A stretch of 64,000 bases of DNA from the NCBI RefSeq assembly GCF_022508225.1, contig NZ_JAETXJ010000001.1:310001-374000 (forward strand). The letters run 5' to 3'. The notes under the pieces were generated by a model. It worked only from the letters and a program-made list of their open reading frames with translations, made no database searches and was not told the origin of the DNA. The stretch's first letter is position 1. The number at the start of each line of letters is the position of its first letter. Position numbers and translations under genes: made by a program. The DNA comes from Desulfovibrio sp. UIB00 (GTDB lineage: Bacteria; Desulfobacterota; Desulfovibrionia; Desulfovibrionales; Desulfovibrionaceae). Positions 46,895-57,819 of the stretch are shown here, in pieces.

Positions 46895-47671
46895 TTATGC
46901 GCTTGTCTGACCCTGCCGCGCAAACAGGGCCATGTATTCCTGATTGCCCTTGGGGCCCTTGATGGCGGCGGGCAGCACACCCTGACATTCAAGACCCAGA
47001 TTGGCTTGGGTGAAGAGCAGAATCTTGTCCACCGCGCGCTGGCGGGCGGCCTCATCGCGCACCACGCCCTTGACGGTTTCGCCGGGGCCAAGCTCAAACT
47101 GGGGTTTGATAAGCGTGGCGAGCATGCCGCCGGGTTTGAGCCAGGGCATGCACGAGGGCAGCACGAGGGTGAGCGAAATGAAGGAAACGTCCGCGACCAC
47201 CAGATCAACCATCTCGGGAATAAGGCTCAGCTCCGCATGGCGCAGGTTGACGCCTTCAAGATTTACCACCCTTTCATCAGCCCGCAGGCGTTCGTGTAAC
47301 TGGTTTTTGCCCACATCCACAGCATAAACGCGTTTGGCTCCCCGTTGCAGCAGGCAGTCGGTGAAGCCGCCGGTGGAAGCGCCCGCGTCCAGGCACACAA
47401 AGTCGGTCACATCCAGCTTGAAATGCTCGAGGATGGTCAAAAGCTTGTAAGCGCCACGGCTCACGTAGCGTTCTGGCTCCAGCAGAGCAAAAACCGTGTC
47501 CGCAGCAAAAGGATGCCCCGGTTTGGGCACAACCTGCGGCGGGGCGCCGGGAACCGTCTGCTCAAGGATGATTTTGCCCGCCATGATGAGGCGGCGGGCC
47601 TGCTCGCGGCTTTCCGCAAGGCCCTGTTCAAATACAAGCTGGTCGGCGCGTTGTCTGGGTGATTTAGGCAT
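46895..47671 (-). CDS. tlyA: TlyA-family rRNA 2'-O-methyltransferase
   Basis: A 258-residue protein with an N-terminal S4 RNA-binding domain (QRADQLVFEQGLAESREQAR) and a Rossmann methyltransferase domain. The SAM-binding loop is CLDAGASTGGFTD, and the catalytic lysines and aspartate (YAVDVGKNQL, ADVSFISL, IKPQFE) are kept. It methylates ribosomal RNA at cytidine ribose. The ATG at 47671 was chosen because it starts the S4 domain as in the family; an upstream start at 47824 would add 51 residues of non-conserved sequence. A ribosome site is not obvious. Confidence 0.9.
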   Translation of the reverse strand: MPKSPRQRADQLVFEQGLAESREQARRLIMAGKIILEQTVPGAPPQVVPKPGHPFAADTVFALLEPERYVSRGAYKLLTILEHFKLDVTDFVCLDAGASTGGFTDCLLQRGAKRVYAVDVGKNQLHERLRADERVVNLEGVNLRHAELSLIPEMVDLVVADVSFISLTLVLPSCMPWLKPGGMLATLIKPQFELGPGETVKGVVRDEAARQRAVDKILLFTQANLGLECQGVLPAAIKGPKGNQEYMALFARQGQTSA

Positions 47672-47946
47672 GGGGGTCTTATAGCTGCTTGCCGCGTCAA
47701 CCACAAGGCTGCCCCGGGCTGCCCCCAAATTGCCCGCAAGGGGCCGTGAAATGGATTGTCGCTGACCCATCGCAAGAGGCCGTAACGCCATTTTATGCTC
47801 AACCCCGCCCGGCGCACTTGCCAAAGCCGCAAAAGAGGGCTATATAGCTTGCCCTTGTGCGGTACTGCGCCGCGCCAAGGGTAAAACGCGCGGGCGTCCG
47901 AATTGCTGTAAAAGCTGGATTATGCCGCGTTCACGAGGTAGCTGCC

Positions 47947-48159
47947 ATGAAAAATGATATCCATCCCAAAGTGTTCAACGCCACCATCACCTGCGCCTGC
48001 GGCAACGAAGAGCACGTGCTCTCCACCAAGGGCGAACAGGTTAACGTGGAAGTTTGCTCCGCTTGCCATCCTTTCTTCACCGGCAAGCAGCGTTTTCTTG
48101 ATACCGCTGGTCGTATTGACCGCTTCCGCAAGAAGTACGCCAAGTTTGATCAGCAGTAA
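47947..48159 (+). CDS. rpmE: 50S ribosomal protein L31
   Basis: A 70-residue zinc-type L31 with all four ligands, Cys16, Cys18, Cys37 and Cys40 (ITCACGN and CSACHPF). GAGGT precedes the ATG. The order rpmE, DUF1385 gene, prfA is a common arrangement. Confidence 0.97.
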   Translation: MKNDIHPKVFNATITCACGNEEHVLSTKGEQVNVEVCSACHPFFTGKQRFLDTAGRIDRFRKKYAKFDQQ

Positions 48160-48196
48160 GCTTGGGTCGGGCCTTAACCGGGACTCCAGCACTGGC

Positions 48197-49243
48197 ATGA
48201 CGCCCGAAAGTTCGCGGCGGGCAGGCTCGCAGCAAATCGCCCCGCGCGCAAAGCGCGCGAGCGGTGTGTTGCAGCTTGCCCTCGCTCTTTTGAATGCGGA
48301 ATGCGCCCCGGTGGGCGGGCAGGCCGTCATGGAAGGCGTGATGATGCGTCACGGTGATGTCTACGGACTGGCTGTTCGCCAGACCGACGGGGTCATTCGT
48401 GCCATGCGCTGCCCGTGGTTTTCGCTTACCCGCAGCCCCTGGCTCAAAAAGCCTTTTGTACGGGGCTTTCCTGTGCTGCTGGAAACCTTGGTCAACGGCA
48501 TCAAGGCGCTCAACCGCTCGGTTGAAGCTGTGGCCCAGAGCGAGCAGGAGGAAATCTCCGGCTGGCATCTGGTGCTTACACTGATCTTGGCCCTGCTGAT
48601 GGCAGTGGGCCTTTTTGTGGTTGTGCCGCACCTGCTCTCGCTGGTAATGCTCTGGGCTCGCCTTGGAGGCGATGTGGAAGGCCTTTCGTTCCACCTCTGG
48701 GACGGTTTTTTCAAGTGCTGCATCTTCATGGGATATATCAAGGCAATTTCATATGTGCCTGATATTCGACGTGTTTTTCAGTATCACGGGGCAGAACACA
48801 AAACCATCCACGCCTATGAGGCGGGGGGGGATGTGGACGCTGCCGCCGCCATGGGCAAAAGCCGCCTGCATCCGCGTTGTGGAACCACGTTTTTGCTGTT
48901 TGTCATCAGCATTTCCATATTGCTGCATGCGGTACTGGTTCCTCTGATGCTGAGCATTTACACGCCACAGGGCGAGGTTGCCAAACACGTTCTCACCATT
49001 GGCGTCAAGCTGCTGCTGATGGTGCCCATCAGCGCGCTGGCCTATGAGCTTATACGCTACGCTGCCAAGCTGCCCGAAGGGCTGTTGGCAACGGTGCTGC
49101 GCGCGCCGGGGCTGGCCCTCCAGCGGCTCACCACCTATGAGCCTGACGAAAGCCAGCTTGAGGTGGCCGTGGTGGCCTTGCGCGAAGCCCTTGGCCCAGA
49201 TGACGGTGCGAGGGTGCATACCGTAGCCTACACCACGGAATAG
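48197..49243 (+). CDS. DUF1385 membrane protein
   Basis: A 348-residue protein with the family hallmark [14 protein letters not shown] (about 40-53) and a conserved [12 protein letters not shown] segment (about 200-211), plus [11 protein letters not shown]. Several membrane helices follow. The function is unknown, but the gene lies between rpmE and prfA in many bacteria. The start at 48197 is the first ATG after the rpmE stop; its ribosome site is weak. Confidence 0.82.
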   Translation: MTPESSRRAGSQQIAPRAKRASGVLQLALALLNAECAPVGGQAVMEGVMMRHGDVYGLAVRQTDGVIRAMRCPWFSLTRSPWLKKPFVRGFPVLLETLVNGIKALNRSVEAVAQSEQEEISGWHLVLTLILALLMAVGLFVVVPHLLSLVMLWARLGGDVEGLSFHLWDGFFKCCIFMGYIKAISYVPDIRRVFQYHGAEHKTIHAYEAGGDVDAAAAMGKSRLHPRCGTTFLLFVISISILLHAVLVPLMLSIYTPQGEVAKHVLTIGVKLLLMVPISALAYELIRYAAKLPEGLLATVLRAPGLALQRLTTYEPDESQLEVAVVALREALGPDDGARVHTVAYTTE

Positions 49244-49374
49244 CGCTTATTGCCGATTTTTCTGCCGCTTTTGCGGCAGATGCTGTACATGGGCTTGTTG
49301 CTTGGCATGCTGCTTGCGGCATGGCTGCGCGCCCGATTTTCGTTTTTTCCGCCCACAGCGTGTTGGAGACACCT

Positions 49375-50445
49375 ATGTTCGCCAAATTGGAAGGTCTGGA
49401 AAAGAAATTCATGGAGCTGGAGCATTCCCTGGCTGAGCCGGATGTGTTCAACGATCAGGAGCACTACCGCAAGCTCACCAAGGCCCATGCCGATCTGCGC
49501 GACATTGTGGAGATGTACCGCCGTCACAAGGCGCTGTTGCAGGAACAGGCCGAAAACAAGCAGCTGCTGCGCGATGATGACCCCGAAATGCGCGAGCTTG
49601 CCCAGGAAGACCTGCGCCGCATTGAAACGGAACTGCCTGAGGTGGAGCAGGAGCTCAAGCTCATGCTGCTGCCCAAGGATCCGCTGGACGAAAAGAACAC
49701 CATTCTTGAAATTCGAGCCGGTACTGGCGGCGAAGAAGCGGCCCTGTTTGCCGCCGATCTGTTCCGCATGTATTCGCGCTATGCCGAAGTTAAGGGCTGG
49801 AAGGTGGAACTCATGAGCGAATCGCCCTCAGAATCGGGCGGCCTCAAGGAAGTTATCTGCCTTGTCAGCGGCAACAAGGTGTACAGCCGCCTCAAGTTCG
49901 AGGCTGGCACCCACCGCGTGCAGCGCGTGCCCGCCACAGAAGCTCAGGGCCGCATCCATACCTCTGCCGCAACTGTGGCCGTTATGCCCGAAGCGGAAGA
50001 AGTGGACGTGGAAATCCGCCCCGAAGACCTGCGCATCGATATTTACCGGGCTTCCGGCGCTGGCGGCCAGCACGTCAACAAGACCGAATCGGCTGTGCGC
50101 ATCACGCACTTGCCCACCAATACCGTTGTGACCTGTCAGGACGAGCGCTCGCAGCACAAAAACAAGGCCCGCGCCATGAAAGTGCTTGCCTCACGCATTC
50201 TGGCCGCCGAGCGCGAGCGCTATAATTCGGAAATTTCCGCCGACCGCAAGTCGCAGGTGGGTTCCGGCGACCGTTCCGAGCGCATCCGTACCTACAATTT
50301 CCCGCAGGGGCGTTGTACGGATCACCGCATCAACCTGACCCTGTATTCTCTGGATCGCATCATGGAAGGCGAAATTGATCCTCTGATTGAAGCCTTGAGC
50401 ACGGTGGCGCAGGCCGATGCGCTTAAGGCGCAGGCTACTGATTAA
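49375..50445 (+). CDS. prfA: Peptide chain release factor 1
   Basis: A 356-residue class I release factor. The tripeptide that reads UAA/UAG is in [11 protein letters not shown] (Pro-Ala-Thr), and the catalytic GGQ loop is GAGGQHVNK. The ATG at 49375 follows TGGAG. No prmC methyltransferase gene follows, unlike in many genomes. Confidence 0.97.
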   Translation: MFAKLEGLEKKFMELEHSLAEPDVFNDQEHYRKLTKAHADLRDIVEMYRRHKALLQEQAENKQLLRDDDPEMRELAQEDLRRIETELPEVEQELKLMLLPKDPLDEKNTILEIRAGTGGEEAALFAADLFRMYSRYAEVKGWKVELMSESPSESGGLKEVICLVSGNKVYSRLKFEAGTHRVQRVPATEAQGRIHTSAATVAVMPEAEEVDVEIRPEDLRIDIYRASGAGGQHVNKTESAVRITHLPTNTVVTCQDERSQHKNKARAMKVLASRILAAERERYNSEISADRKSQVGSGDRSERIRTYNFPQGRCTDHRINLTLYSLDRIMEGEIDPLIEALSTVAQADALKAQATD

Positions 50446-50473
50446 TCGCCCACTTGCATTAAATATGGATACT

Positions 50474-50503
50474 AAAAACGCCCGCAATAGCGGGCGTTTT
50501 TTG
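50474..50503. terminator. Bidirectional terminator between prfA and ureG
   Basis: The stem AAAACGCCCGC/GCGGGCGTTTT with a four-base loop has T-runs on both strands, so it can stop prfA and the urease operon. Confidence 0.9.
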
Positions 50504-50528
50504 CGTCTGCATGCGGCAGACAATGCAC

Positions 50529-51158
50529 TTATACGGACTGATCGGGCAGGCGTAGCATGCCCTCGCGGATGATAAAGGCGATCACGGCTTCAATGCCGGC
50601 GCCGGAAAGCATCTCTGTGAGCACATAAGGGCGTTCGCCGCGCATGCGGCGGGTGTCCCGCTCCATCACGTCCAGCGAGGCATGCACCATGGGCGCGAGG
50701 TCAACCTTGTTGATGATGAGCAGGTCGGATTTGGTGATGCCGGGGCCGCCCTTGCGCGGGATTTTGTCCCCGCCGCTCACGTCGATGACATAGATGGTCA
50801 GGTCTGCCAGTTCCGGGCTGAACGTGGCGGAGAGGTTGTCCCCGCCGCTTTCCACCAGCACCAGCTCAAGGCCGGGATGGCGGGCCTGAAGCTCTTCAAT
50901 GGCCTGAATGTTCATGGAGGCGTCTTCGCGGATGGCAGTATGCGGGCAGCCGCCCGTTTCAACGCCGATGATGCGGTCGGCTTCAAGGGCGTTGTGGCGC
51001 AGCAGAAATTCCGCATCCTCGCGGGTGTAAATGTCGTTGGTGACGACAGCCATGTTGTAGTGCTTGCGAAGGCGCATGCACAGGTGGCGCAAGAGGGCCG
51101 TTTTGCCGGAACCCACAGGGCCGCCAACGCCCACTCGCAGGCAGGGTCTATTGGTCAT
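50529..51158 (-). CDS. ureG: Urease accessory GTPase UreG
   Basis: A 209-residue SIMIBI GTPase that drives nickel delivery to urease. P-loop GPVGSGKT (12-19), the [13 protein letters not shown] metal segment with the CPH motif, ESGGDNL and NKVDLAP are all present. CAGGAG precedes the ATG at 51158. Last gene of the urea cluster, 5 bases after ureF. Confidence 0.96.
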   Translation of the reverse strand: MTNRPCLRVGVGGPVGSGKTALLRHLCMRLRKHYNMAVVTNDIYTREDAEFLLRHNALEADRIIGVETGGCPHTAIREDASMNIQAIEELQARHPGLELVLVESGGDNLSATFSPELADLTIYVIDVSGGDKIPRKGGPGITKSDLLIINKVDLAPMVHASLDVMERDTRRMRGERPYVLTEMLSGAGIEAVIAFIIREGMLRLPDQSV

Positions 51159-51163
51159 GACGT

Positions 51164-52066
51164 TCAACTCCTGAAAAGTCGGGTGTATTGTCGTTCGTGT
51201 CCGGCGCTGCACAGGGCAAGGCCGGGGAGGCTGGAGCCGATGTCCTCATCGGGCAGGGCCGCTGCCTGAGCCACCAGTAGCGGCACGGCAGGCATGAACT
51301 CCAGCAACAATTTTTGCGCGGCGGTCTGGCCCAGAGGCACTGTTTTGCAGGCCACGGCCACCTGATTTTGCAGCCAGCTCCACACATAGGCGCAGGCCGT
51401 ATCCACCCCGGCGCGCTGTTGCGCGGCAGGGTCGCTCAAAGGCTCCATGCTGCGGGCGTGCTGGTCGAGCATGACGGCGGCAACCGCAAAGCAGGCCGTG
51501 TAACCCGCATTGTCTGGCAGAGGCCAGTGCGGCAGCATATTCTGATCGTTCAAAATGCGGCGCAGGGCGCGCCCCATCTGGATTTCTTCCTGCCACAGTT
51601 CGCGGCTTTCGCGTCCGGCAAGCATAAGGGCATTCCAGCGGGCCAGCGCAAAGGCATCTGCGCTGGATGCCGCCGCGTGCATGCGCAGCAGCAGCGGCAG
51701 GTCGTTGCGCGCAAGACCGAGGCGCAGCACGCCCAAAAGCCAGCGACGCACGCCTTCCGCAGTGGCCGCATGCCCCCGCTCCACGGCGGCTGCAAGCCCC
51801 TGCGACCATGCAAAACCGCCCACGGGCAGGGATTGTCCCGCCAGATAGAGCAGGGCTGTCAGGCCAAACTGCGGCCCATTCCATGCCGCGCGGCTACAGC
51901 CACGGCCAGCATGCGGCCCGGTTTGCCCTGCGGCATCCGCCGCCTGCCCATGCGCTGCGCCCTGTTGAACATGTTGAGCAAAGCAGGTTCCGCCAGCCAG
52001 AACCCTTGCGGGGGGCGTCAGCTCGGATGCAGGCTCAGTCGCCAGTCCGGCAGCCAATTCAGCCAT
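51164..52066 (-). CDS. ureF: Urease accessory protein UreF
   Basis: A 300-residue helical protein that, with UreD and UreG, forms the nickel-loading complex. The core begins at [27 protein letters not shown], typical of UreF. About 75 residues before it (rich in Ala and Gly) are not typical, making this protein longer than the usual 220-240 residues. The ATG overlaps the ureE stop by 8 bases, which argues for this start, but an internal start is possible. Confidence 0.9.
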   Translation of the reverse strand: MAELAAGLATEPASELTPPARVLAGGTCFAQHVQQGAAHGQAADAAGQTGPHAGRGCSRAAWNGPQFGLTALLYLAGQSLPVGGFAWSQGLAAAVERGHAATAEGVRRWLLGVLRLGLARNDLPLLLRMHAAASSADAFALARWNALMLAGRESRELWQEEIQMGRALRRILNDQNMLPHWPLPDNAGYTACFAVAAVMLDQHARSMEPLSDPAAQQRAGVDTACAYVWSWLQNQVAVACKTVPLGQTAAQKLLLEFMPAVPLLVAQAAALPDEDIGSSLPGLALCSAGHERQYTRLFRS

Positions 52067-52502
52067 GACTGTGACCGTGGCCGCCGTAGGCTCCGCCCTC
52101 GGGCACAAAGGGCAGGTTTTCTCGGCGCAGGCGCAGGCCCAGATTTTCCGCCAGTTCTTCAAGCACGTGGTCGGGCATGAAGCGCAGCCACTTGTGCCCG
52201 AGCTGCAAGGCGGCGTGGCGGTTGCCAAGGTGATAGCAGGCGCGGGCCAGGGTTTCCCAGTTGGGGGCAATGCCCGTCACCACAGGTTCCGCGCCGTTGC
52301 GCACGATTGCCAGCACGTCCCCGGCGCGCAGAATATCGCCCTCGCGCAGAACCTGCCCGCGCGTGAGAAACAGGCCCGCTTCTTCGCCGCTGTCCAGCCG
52401 AAGCCGCTGACGGCACTTGCCGCGCTGCTCCCAGGTCAGGGTGAGGGTGGCCGTAGGCTCCAGATTGGTGCGCTGCCCCATGTTCTCGGTAAATTCCAGC
52501 AT
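52059..52502 (-). CDS. ureE: Urease nickel metallochaperone UreE
   Basis: A 147-residue protein with the peptide-binding N-terminal domain and a nickel-binding C-terminal domain (ACYHLGNRHAALQLG, about 87-101). The tail GGHGHSHG is a short histidine-rich nickel site. AAGGAGC precedes the ATG. It sits between ureC and ureF. Confidence 0.95.
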   Translation of the reverse strand: MLEFTENMGQRTNLEPTATLTLTWEQRGKCRQRLRLDSGEEAGLFLTRGQVLREGDILRAGDVLAIVRNGAEPVVTGIAPNWETLARACYHLGNRHAALQLGHKWLRFMPDHVLEELAENLGLRLRRENLPFVPEGGAYGGHGHSHG

Positions 52503-52523
52503 GGTCGCTCCTTGGGTGGTTGC

Positions 52524-54245
52524 CTAGAACAAAAAATACCGTTGCGCCAGCGGCAGCACTTCTGCCGGAGCGCAGGTGAGTATCTCGCCGTCAGCACGGA
52601 CTTCATACGTTTGCGGGTTCACGGAGATCGCCGGGGTGGCGCTGTTGAGCAGGAGGTCGCTCTTGCACAGGGTGCGCGTCCCCCGGCAGGAGGAAAGCCC
52701 GCGCAGCAGGCCCAGCTCCCGCAGCCGTCCCTCGCCGCCGTTTTCCATGAAGGCGCGCGAAACAAAGCTCAGACTGGCGGCAGCCGCAGCCTGCCCCAGT
52801 GAGCCAAACATGGGGCGGTAGTGCATGGGTTGCGGCGTGGGAATGGAGGCATTGGCATCGCCCATGGGTGCGGCGGCTATCTGCCCGCCCTTGATGACCA
52901 AGGAGGGTTTGACCCCAAAAAAGGCGGGCTTCCACAGCACGAGGTCGGCCAGAAGGCCGGGGGCCACTGCGCCAATGGCGTGGGAAAGGCCGTGGGTTAC
53001 GGCAGGATTGCAGGTGTACTTGGCCAGATACCGGCGCACCCGGAAGTTGTCGTTGCCGCGCCCACGGTCCTCGGGCAGGGGGCCGCGCTGCACTTTCATC
53101 TTGTGGGCGGTCTGCCACGCGCGGGTAATGACCTCCCCCACGCGGCCCATGGCCTGCGAGTCTGAGGAAATCATGGAGATCACGCCCATATCCTGCAAGA
53201 TATCCTCTGCTGCAATGGTTTCGCGCCGGATGCGCGAATCGGCAAAGGCCGCGTCCTCTGGCAGGGAGGGGTTGAGGTGGTGACAAACCATGAGCATGTC
53301 CAGATGTTCGTCCACAGTGTTCACGGTGTAGGGCCGGGTGGGATTGGTGGACGAGGGCAGTACGTTGGGCAGGGAGCAGGCGCGCAGAATGTCGGGAGCG
53401 TGGCCGCCGCCTGCGCCTTCTGTATGATAGGTGTGGATGGTGCGGCCCCGGAACGCGGCCAGCGTGTCTTCCACAAAGCCCGCCTCATTGAGCGTGTCGG
53501 TATGGATGGCGACCTGCACATCGTATTCGTCTGCCACGGTAAGGCATGTGTCTATGGCAGCCGGGGTAGTGCCCCAGTCTTCGTGCAGTTTCAGGCCGCA
53601 AGCGCCTGCCTCGAGCTGCTCGCGCAAGGCCTCGGGCATGGCGGCATTGCCCTTGCCCAAGAAGCCAAAGTTCATGGGCAAGGCGTCTGTGGCGGCCAGC
53701 ATGCGTTCCAGATGCCAGGGGCCGGGAGTGCACGTGGTGGCGTTGGTGCCCGTAGCAGGGCCGGTGCCGCCCCCGAGCATGGTGGTGATGCCGCTGGCAA
53801 GGGCTTCTTCCACCTGTTGCGGGCAGATGAAATGGATGTGCGAGTCCATGCCGCCAGCGGTGAGCAGGCAGCCTTCGCCCGCAATAATCTCCGTGCCGGG
53901 GCCGATGATCACATCCACGTCGGGCTGCACATCGGGGTTGCCCGCCTTGCCGATGGCGGCAATGCGTCCGTCGCGTATGCCAAGATCCGCCTTGATGATG
54001 CCAAGGGCCGCATCCATGATGACGGCATTGGTGATGACGGTGTCCATAGCGCCGTCGGCATTGCTGATCTGGCTCTGGCCCATGCCGTCGCGAATAACCT
54101 TGCCGCCGCCAAAGCAGACTTCATCGCCATAGACGGTGTGGTCGCGCTCGATTTCGATCCACAGTTCCGTGTCCGCAAGGCGGATGCGGTCGCCTGTGGT
54201 GGGGCCGTAGAGTTCGGCATACTGGCTTCTGGGAATGCGGATCAT
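52524..54245 (-). CDS. ureC: Urease alpha subunit
   Basis: The 573-residue catalytic subunit, which splits urea into ammonia and carbamate. Nickel ligands are visible: His136 and His138 (DSHIHF), the carbamylated Lys219 (GLKLHEDWG), the His residues of AIHTD and [12 protein letters not shown], and the later Asp in ISSDSQ. The flap cysteine/histidine is in MVCHHLNP. The start overlaps the ureB stop by 4 bases (ATGA). Confidence 0.98.
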   Translation of the reverse strand: MIRIPRSQYAELYGPTTGDRIRLADTELWIEIERDHTVYGDEVCFGGGKVIRDGMGQSQISNADGAMDTVITNAVIMDAALGIIKADLGIRDGRIAAIGKAGNPDVQPDVDVIIGPGTEIIAGEGCLLTAGGMDSHIHFICPQQVEEALASGITTMLGGGTGPATGTNATTCTPGPWHLERMLAATDALPMNFGFLGKGNAAMPEALREQLEAGACGLKLHEDWGTTPAAIDTCLTVADEYDVQVAIHTDTLNEAGFVEDTLAAFRGRTIHTYHTEGAGGGHAPDILRACSLPNVLPSSTNPTRPYTVNTVDEHLDMLMVCHHLNPSLPEDAAFADSRIRRETIAAEDILQDMGVISMISSDSQAMGRVGEVITRAWQTAHKMKVQRGPLPEDRGRGNDNFRVRRYLAKYTCNPAVTHGLSHAIGAVAPGLLADLVLWKPAFFGVKPSLVIKGGQIAAAPMGDANASIPTPQPMHYRPMFGSLGQAAAAASLSFVSRAFMENGGEGRLRELGLLRGLSSCRGTRTLCKSDLLLNSATPAISVNPQTYEVRADGEILTCAPAEVLPLAQRYFLF

Positions 54246-54583
54246 GCTTTTTCCTCCCTGGGGGCTTCGGCATCAAGCGCCCCCATGATCTGGGCGCGAA
54301 AGCCAAACACGCGCCGTGCCCCGGCGTAGGGCACAAGGCGCACCTCGCGTTTCTGCCCCGGCTCAAAGCGCACGGCTGTTCCCGCAGGTATGTCGAGCCG
54401 CATGCCGCGTGCGGATTCGCGGGCAAAGGTCAGGGCCGGGTTTACTTCAAAAAAATGATAGTGCGAGCCCACCTGAATGGGCCTGTCGCCGGTATTGGAA
54501 ACTTCCAGCACCACTTCCTGCCCTTCAGAGAGGGCGTTGAGGGTTATTTCGCCCTCAGCGATATGAAATTCACCGGGAATCAT
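54242..54583 (-). CDS. ureB: Urease beta subunit
   Basis: A 113-residue subunit beginning [13 protein letters not shown], with the conserved [14 protein letters not shown] and [13 protein letters not shown]. It is overlapped by ureC and follows ureA by 70 bases. Confidence 0.97.
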   Translation of the reverse strand: MIPGEFHIAEGEITLNALSEGQEVVLEVSNTGDRPIQVGSHYHFFEVNPALTFARESARGMRLDIPAGTAVRFEPGQKREVRLVPYAGARRVFGFRAQIMGALDAEAPREEKA

Positions 54584-54653
54584 GCGTCCCCCTTGCGTGT
54601 TCGTGTACGTTGCCGCGTTCGTTGTCGTGTCCGGCTTGCCCGTGGCGCCCTGA

Positions 54654-54956
54654 TTACAGAATGGGGTCGTGCACCGTCACAAGCTTGGTGCCGTCAGGAA
54701 AGGTGGCCTCCACCTGCACTTCGTGGACCATCTCGGGCACGCCGTCCATGACGTCCTCGCGCGTAAGCAGGTTGCGGCATGAGCCCATGAGCTCGGCCAC
54801 GCTTTGCCCGTCGCGCGCGCCTTCAAGCACGGCCAGACTGATGTAGGCCACCGCCTCGGGGTAATTGAGCTTGAGGCCGCGCGCCTTGCGCCTTTCTGCC
54901 AGCAGTCCGGCGGTGAAAAGCAGCAGCTTGTCCTTTTCTCTGGGCAGAAGTTCCAT
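54654..54956 (-). CDS. ureA: Urease gamma subunit
   Basis: The 100-residue small subunit ([12 protein letters not shown]..., [36 protein letters not shown]). CAGGAGG precedes the ATG at 54956; the ATG ten codons upstream has no site and would extend past the family start. Gamma, beta and alpha are separate genes, as in most proteobacteria. Confidence 0.97.
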   Translation of the reverse strand: MELLPREKDKLLLFTAGLLAERRKARGLKLNYPEAVAYISLAVLEGARDGQSVAELMGSCRNLLTREDVMDGVPEMVHEVQVEATFPDGTKLVTVHDPIL

Positions 54957-55034
54957 GATGCCTCCTGTATGTGCGGCATGCCGCAAGTGTTCCTTGAAAA
55001 TTAAATGATCGCAGCCCGGCTATGAGAAATATCC

Positions 55035-56093
55035 CTAAAAAGCGCCGTACCAGATGCGCGGCATGTGCGGTGGGCAGCCGGTCAGTGCGGGTCGCAGCAG
55101 GTTCCAGGCTGTCAGCAACAGGTTGCGCGCTTCTTCCATATCCGGCCCCAGATAGCGCACCACAAGCACCCCGCCGCGCACGGTGGCTCCGGCCCGCTCC
55201 CCCATGTGGGCAGACAGGGGAACGGGCCTGGCCAGGACGGAAGTTCCACCAACGGCAGGGGCCTGCTCTGCTGGCGCGTCATCAGAAGTACCCTCAGGCG
55301 CATCGTCAAAATCGCGGATGGGCGAGAGCATGTTTTGCAGCGTGGTGCAGCATGCCTCCAGCGCGGCAAGGTCTTGTCCGTCATCCGTTCCTCGCCCCAC
55401 AGCAAAAAGGGTGGCGGAGACCGCCTGATCCCCCAGCCCGCAGGCGCATTTTTGCAGGGCATCGCCGCCTTCAAAGCGCAGTACCTCATGCAGCAGGGGC
55501 AGACCCTCGCGAGTGAGGATGAGGCTTTGGCGCACGCTGCCGTGTGTAAAGCTCTCGTTGGCGGCAGGGCGGCCAAGGCAGATCATTTCCCAGCCGATGC
55601 AGGCGCTGGTATTGTCCAGCTCCACCGATGTGCGCATTTCGGCCCGCGCGCCGTCATAGATGATGGTTTCACGCGGCAGCCATTCCAGCATGCCGCCCGC
55701 AACGTTCAGGTCTGTGGTCTGGCGCTGGGCGACGTTATGCGCATCCGCAGCGTAGAATTTGGAGGCAGAAGGTGCGGTGAGCAGTGCGTGCGCGCCTTGC
55801 TCCAGCCGCACGCTAAGGCTCAGATCATCACCGCTCACAAGGCCACCGGGAGGGTGCAGCAGGCAGCAATGGCAGGGCTGGGATGCCTGCGCCCGGCCCG
55901 GCGCATTGGTGGGCGCGGCTTCGGGATAGAAGGGCCGCTGCACGCGCAAAGGCCCGCTGAACTGCATTTTTGTCAGCGTGGTGCGCCCCTGCCGCACCGC
56001 AAAATCCAGATCCATGCGTGCGCTCCAGCGGCGGTCAGGCGTAAAGCAGTGACCGTGGAGATTGCCGGCAGGGCTTGCGGGGTTGGCAGACAT
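55035..56093 (-). CDS. ureD: Urease accessory protein UreD
   Basis: A 352-residue scaffold for urease maturation that binds apo-urease and recruits UreF and UreG. Conserved stretches are LLHPPGGLVSGDDL, LLTAPSASKFY and WLPRETIIYDGA. An Ala/Pro/Asp-rich insert lies near 260-285. AAAGGAAC precedes the ATG. It is the first gene of the urease block, directly after the transporter genes. Confidence 0.95.
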   Translation of the reverse strand: MSANPASPAGNLHGHCFTPDRRWSARMDLDFAVRQGRTTLTKMQFSGPLRVQRPFYPEAAPTNAPGRAQASQPCHCCLLHPPGGLVSGDDLSLSVRLEQGAHALLTAPSASKFYAADAHNVAQRQTTDLNVAGGMLEWLPRETIIYDGARAEMRTSVELDNTSACIGWEMICLGRPAANESFTHGSVRQSLILTREGLPLLHEVLRFEGGDALQKCACGLGDQAVSATLFAVGRGTDDGQDLAALEACCTTLQNMLSPIRDFDDAPEGTSDDAPAEQAPAVGGTSVLARPVPLSAHMGERAGATVRGGVLVVRYLGPDMEEARNLLLTAWNLLRPALTGCPPHMPRIWYGAF

Positions 56094-56121
56094 GCAGTTC
56101 CTTTTGTTCCCGTAGCGGGAA

Positions 56122-56817
56122 TCAGACGCTCAGAAAGGCTTTGACAGTGCCATCGTCCAGGCCGTGCATGCCCCCCTGTGAAACGATGTGGCCGCGATCC
56201 ATAATCATGTACGTATCTGCCATGCGGCGGGCAAAAGGCACTTTCTGCTCCACCAGCAGCACTGTAAGGCCCATTTCTTCGTTGAGTCTGCGAATGGTCG
56301 TGGCGATATCGCGAACAATATTGGGCTGGATGCCCTCTGTTGGTTCGTCCAGAATGAGCAGGCGCGGCTCCAGCGTGAGCGCGCGGGCAATGGCAAGCTG
56401 TTGCTGCTGCCCGCCGGAAAGATCGCCGCCCCTCCGATGCATCATTTCGCCCAGCACGGGAAAAAAGTCAAAGATGAAGGGAGGAATGGCCCCGGCCTTG
56501 TCCTTGCGCATGGGCAGGGAAAGCTCCATATTTTCGCGCACGGTCAGCAGGGGGAAGATTTGGCGGCCCTGCGGCACATAACCGATACCCAGGGCCGCCC
56601 GTCGCTCCACAGGCAGAGGAAGCAAGTCCGTTCCTTCAAGGAGAATATGGCCGGAGCGTGCGGGCAGCACGCCCATGATACATTGAAGCAATGTGGTTTT
56701 GCCCACGCCGTTGCGCCCCATGAGGCAGGCGCACGAACCGGCCTTTACCTCAAGGTTGACGTCGCGCAGGATGTGGCTTTCGCCATAATACTGATTGAGA
56801 CCTGTAATATGCAGCAT
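56122..56817 (-). CDS. urtE: Urea ABC transporter ATP-binding protein UrtE
   Basis: A 231-residue ABC ATPase of the branched-chain/urea class. Walker A GRNGVGKTT, signature LSGGQQQQLAIAR and Walker B LLILDEP are present. The ATG at 56817 follows GGAGGAGC. It pairs with UrtD in the urea importer; the partner arrangement and position identify it rather than LivF. Confidence 0.94.
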   Translation of the reverse strand: MLHITGLNQYYGESHILRDVNLEVKAGSCACLMGRNGVGKTTLLQCIMGVLPARSGHILLEGTDLLPLPVERRAALGIGYVPQGRQIFPLLTVRENMELSLPMRKDKAGAIPPFIFDFFPVLGEMMHRRGGDLSGGQQQQLAIARALTLEPRLLILDEPTEGIQPNIVRDIATTIRRLNEEMGLTVLLVEQKVPFARRMADTYMIMDRGHIVSQGGMHGLDDGTVKAFLSV

Positions 56818-56922
56818 TACGCTCCTCCGGAGCATGAGGCTCGAAAATTGGCAGTTTGCAGCGGTCGTCCAGCCTAAAATCAGCCCAAGATCAGCCAGCG
56901 GCAGGCCAGGGCCGTGCAGGCG

Positions 56923-57819
56923 CTAGGCCGCGCCCAGCGGTTCGCCCAGATAGGCCTCCACCACGGCGGGGTGGTTCTGCATTTCGTCCATGGTGCCCTC
57001 GGCCAGCACGCTGCCCTGATGCAGCACCGTGACCTTGTGGGCAATGGCCCGCACAAATTCCATGTCGTGCTCCACCACCATGATGCTCTGCTCGCCTTCA
57101 AGGTCATGCAGCAGCTCGATGGTGCGGTCCATTTCTTCAGGGGTCATGCCTGCCACGGGTTCGTCCAGCAGCAGAAGCTGGGGCTTCTGCATAAGCAGCA
57201 TACCGATTTCAAGCCACTGCTTTTGCCCGTGCGAGAGCTTGCCCGCCTGCAAACGGGCCAGGTCTGTCAGACGGATGCGGTGCAGCACTTCTTCGATAAA
57301 GACCTTGCTGTCGGCAGAGAGCCGCGCGCGGAATGTAGGCCATACCCGCTTGTCGCCAGCCAGCGCCAGCTCCAGATTCTGCAGCACGCTCAGGGCCTCG
57401 AACACCGAGGGCTTCTGGAATTTGCGGCCAATACCCGCCTGAGCGATGGCGACTTCGTCCATTTGCAGCAGATTGCAGGTGCGGCCAAACCATGCGGAGC
57501 CAGTGTCGGGCCGGGTTTTGCCGGTGATCACGTCCATCATGGTGGTCTTGCCCGCGCCGTTGGGGCCGATGACGCAGCGCAGTTCGCCCTTGTCCACATA
57601 GAAGGTCAGATCGTTGAGCGCCTTGAAGCCGTCAAAACTCACGCTGATTTTTTCCATGTACAGCGCGATGTCCGGCTTGGACATCATGTGTCGCGGGGGC
57701 CGGGCGCGCATCTTCATGGGGCGCTTGTCAAAGGGGGCGTGGGTTTCTTCGTAGGCGCGGGCGGCTTCTGCCACATCCTCAAGGCTGCGCCCGTGCAAAA
57801 TATCCTGCTGGGTCTTCAT
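56923..57819 (-). CDS. urtD: Urea ABC transporter ATP-binding protein UrtD
   Basis: A 298-residue ABC ATPase with Walker A GPNGAGKTT, signature LSHGQKQWLEIG and Walker B LLLLDEP. The HGQ-type signature and the long N-terminal leader (about 45 residues) are typical of UrtD. The start overlaps the urtC stop by 4 bases. Confidence 0.95.
   Translation of the reverse strand: MKTQQDILHGRSLEDVAEAARAYEETHAPFDKRPMKMRARPPRHMMSKPDIALYMEKISVSFDGFKALNDLTFYVDKGELRCVIGPNGAGKTTMMDVITGKTRPDTGSAWFGRTCNLLQMDEVAIAQAGIGRKFQKPSVFEALSVLQNLELALAGDKRVWPTFRARLSADSKVFIEEVLHRIRLTDLARLQAGKLSHGQKQWLEIGMLLMQKPQLLLLDEPVAGMTPEEMDRTIELLHDLEGEQSIMVVEHDMEFVRAIAHKVTVLHQGSVLAEGTMDEMQNHPAVVEAYLGEPLGAA

Noticed and set aside
47954..48196. 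N-terminal extension of the DUF1385 protein back into rpmE
   Set aside because: The frame overlaps almost all of rpmE out of phase and gives non-conserved sequence; the first ATG after the rpmE stop leaves the whole family domain.
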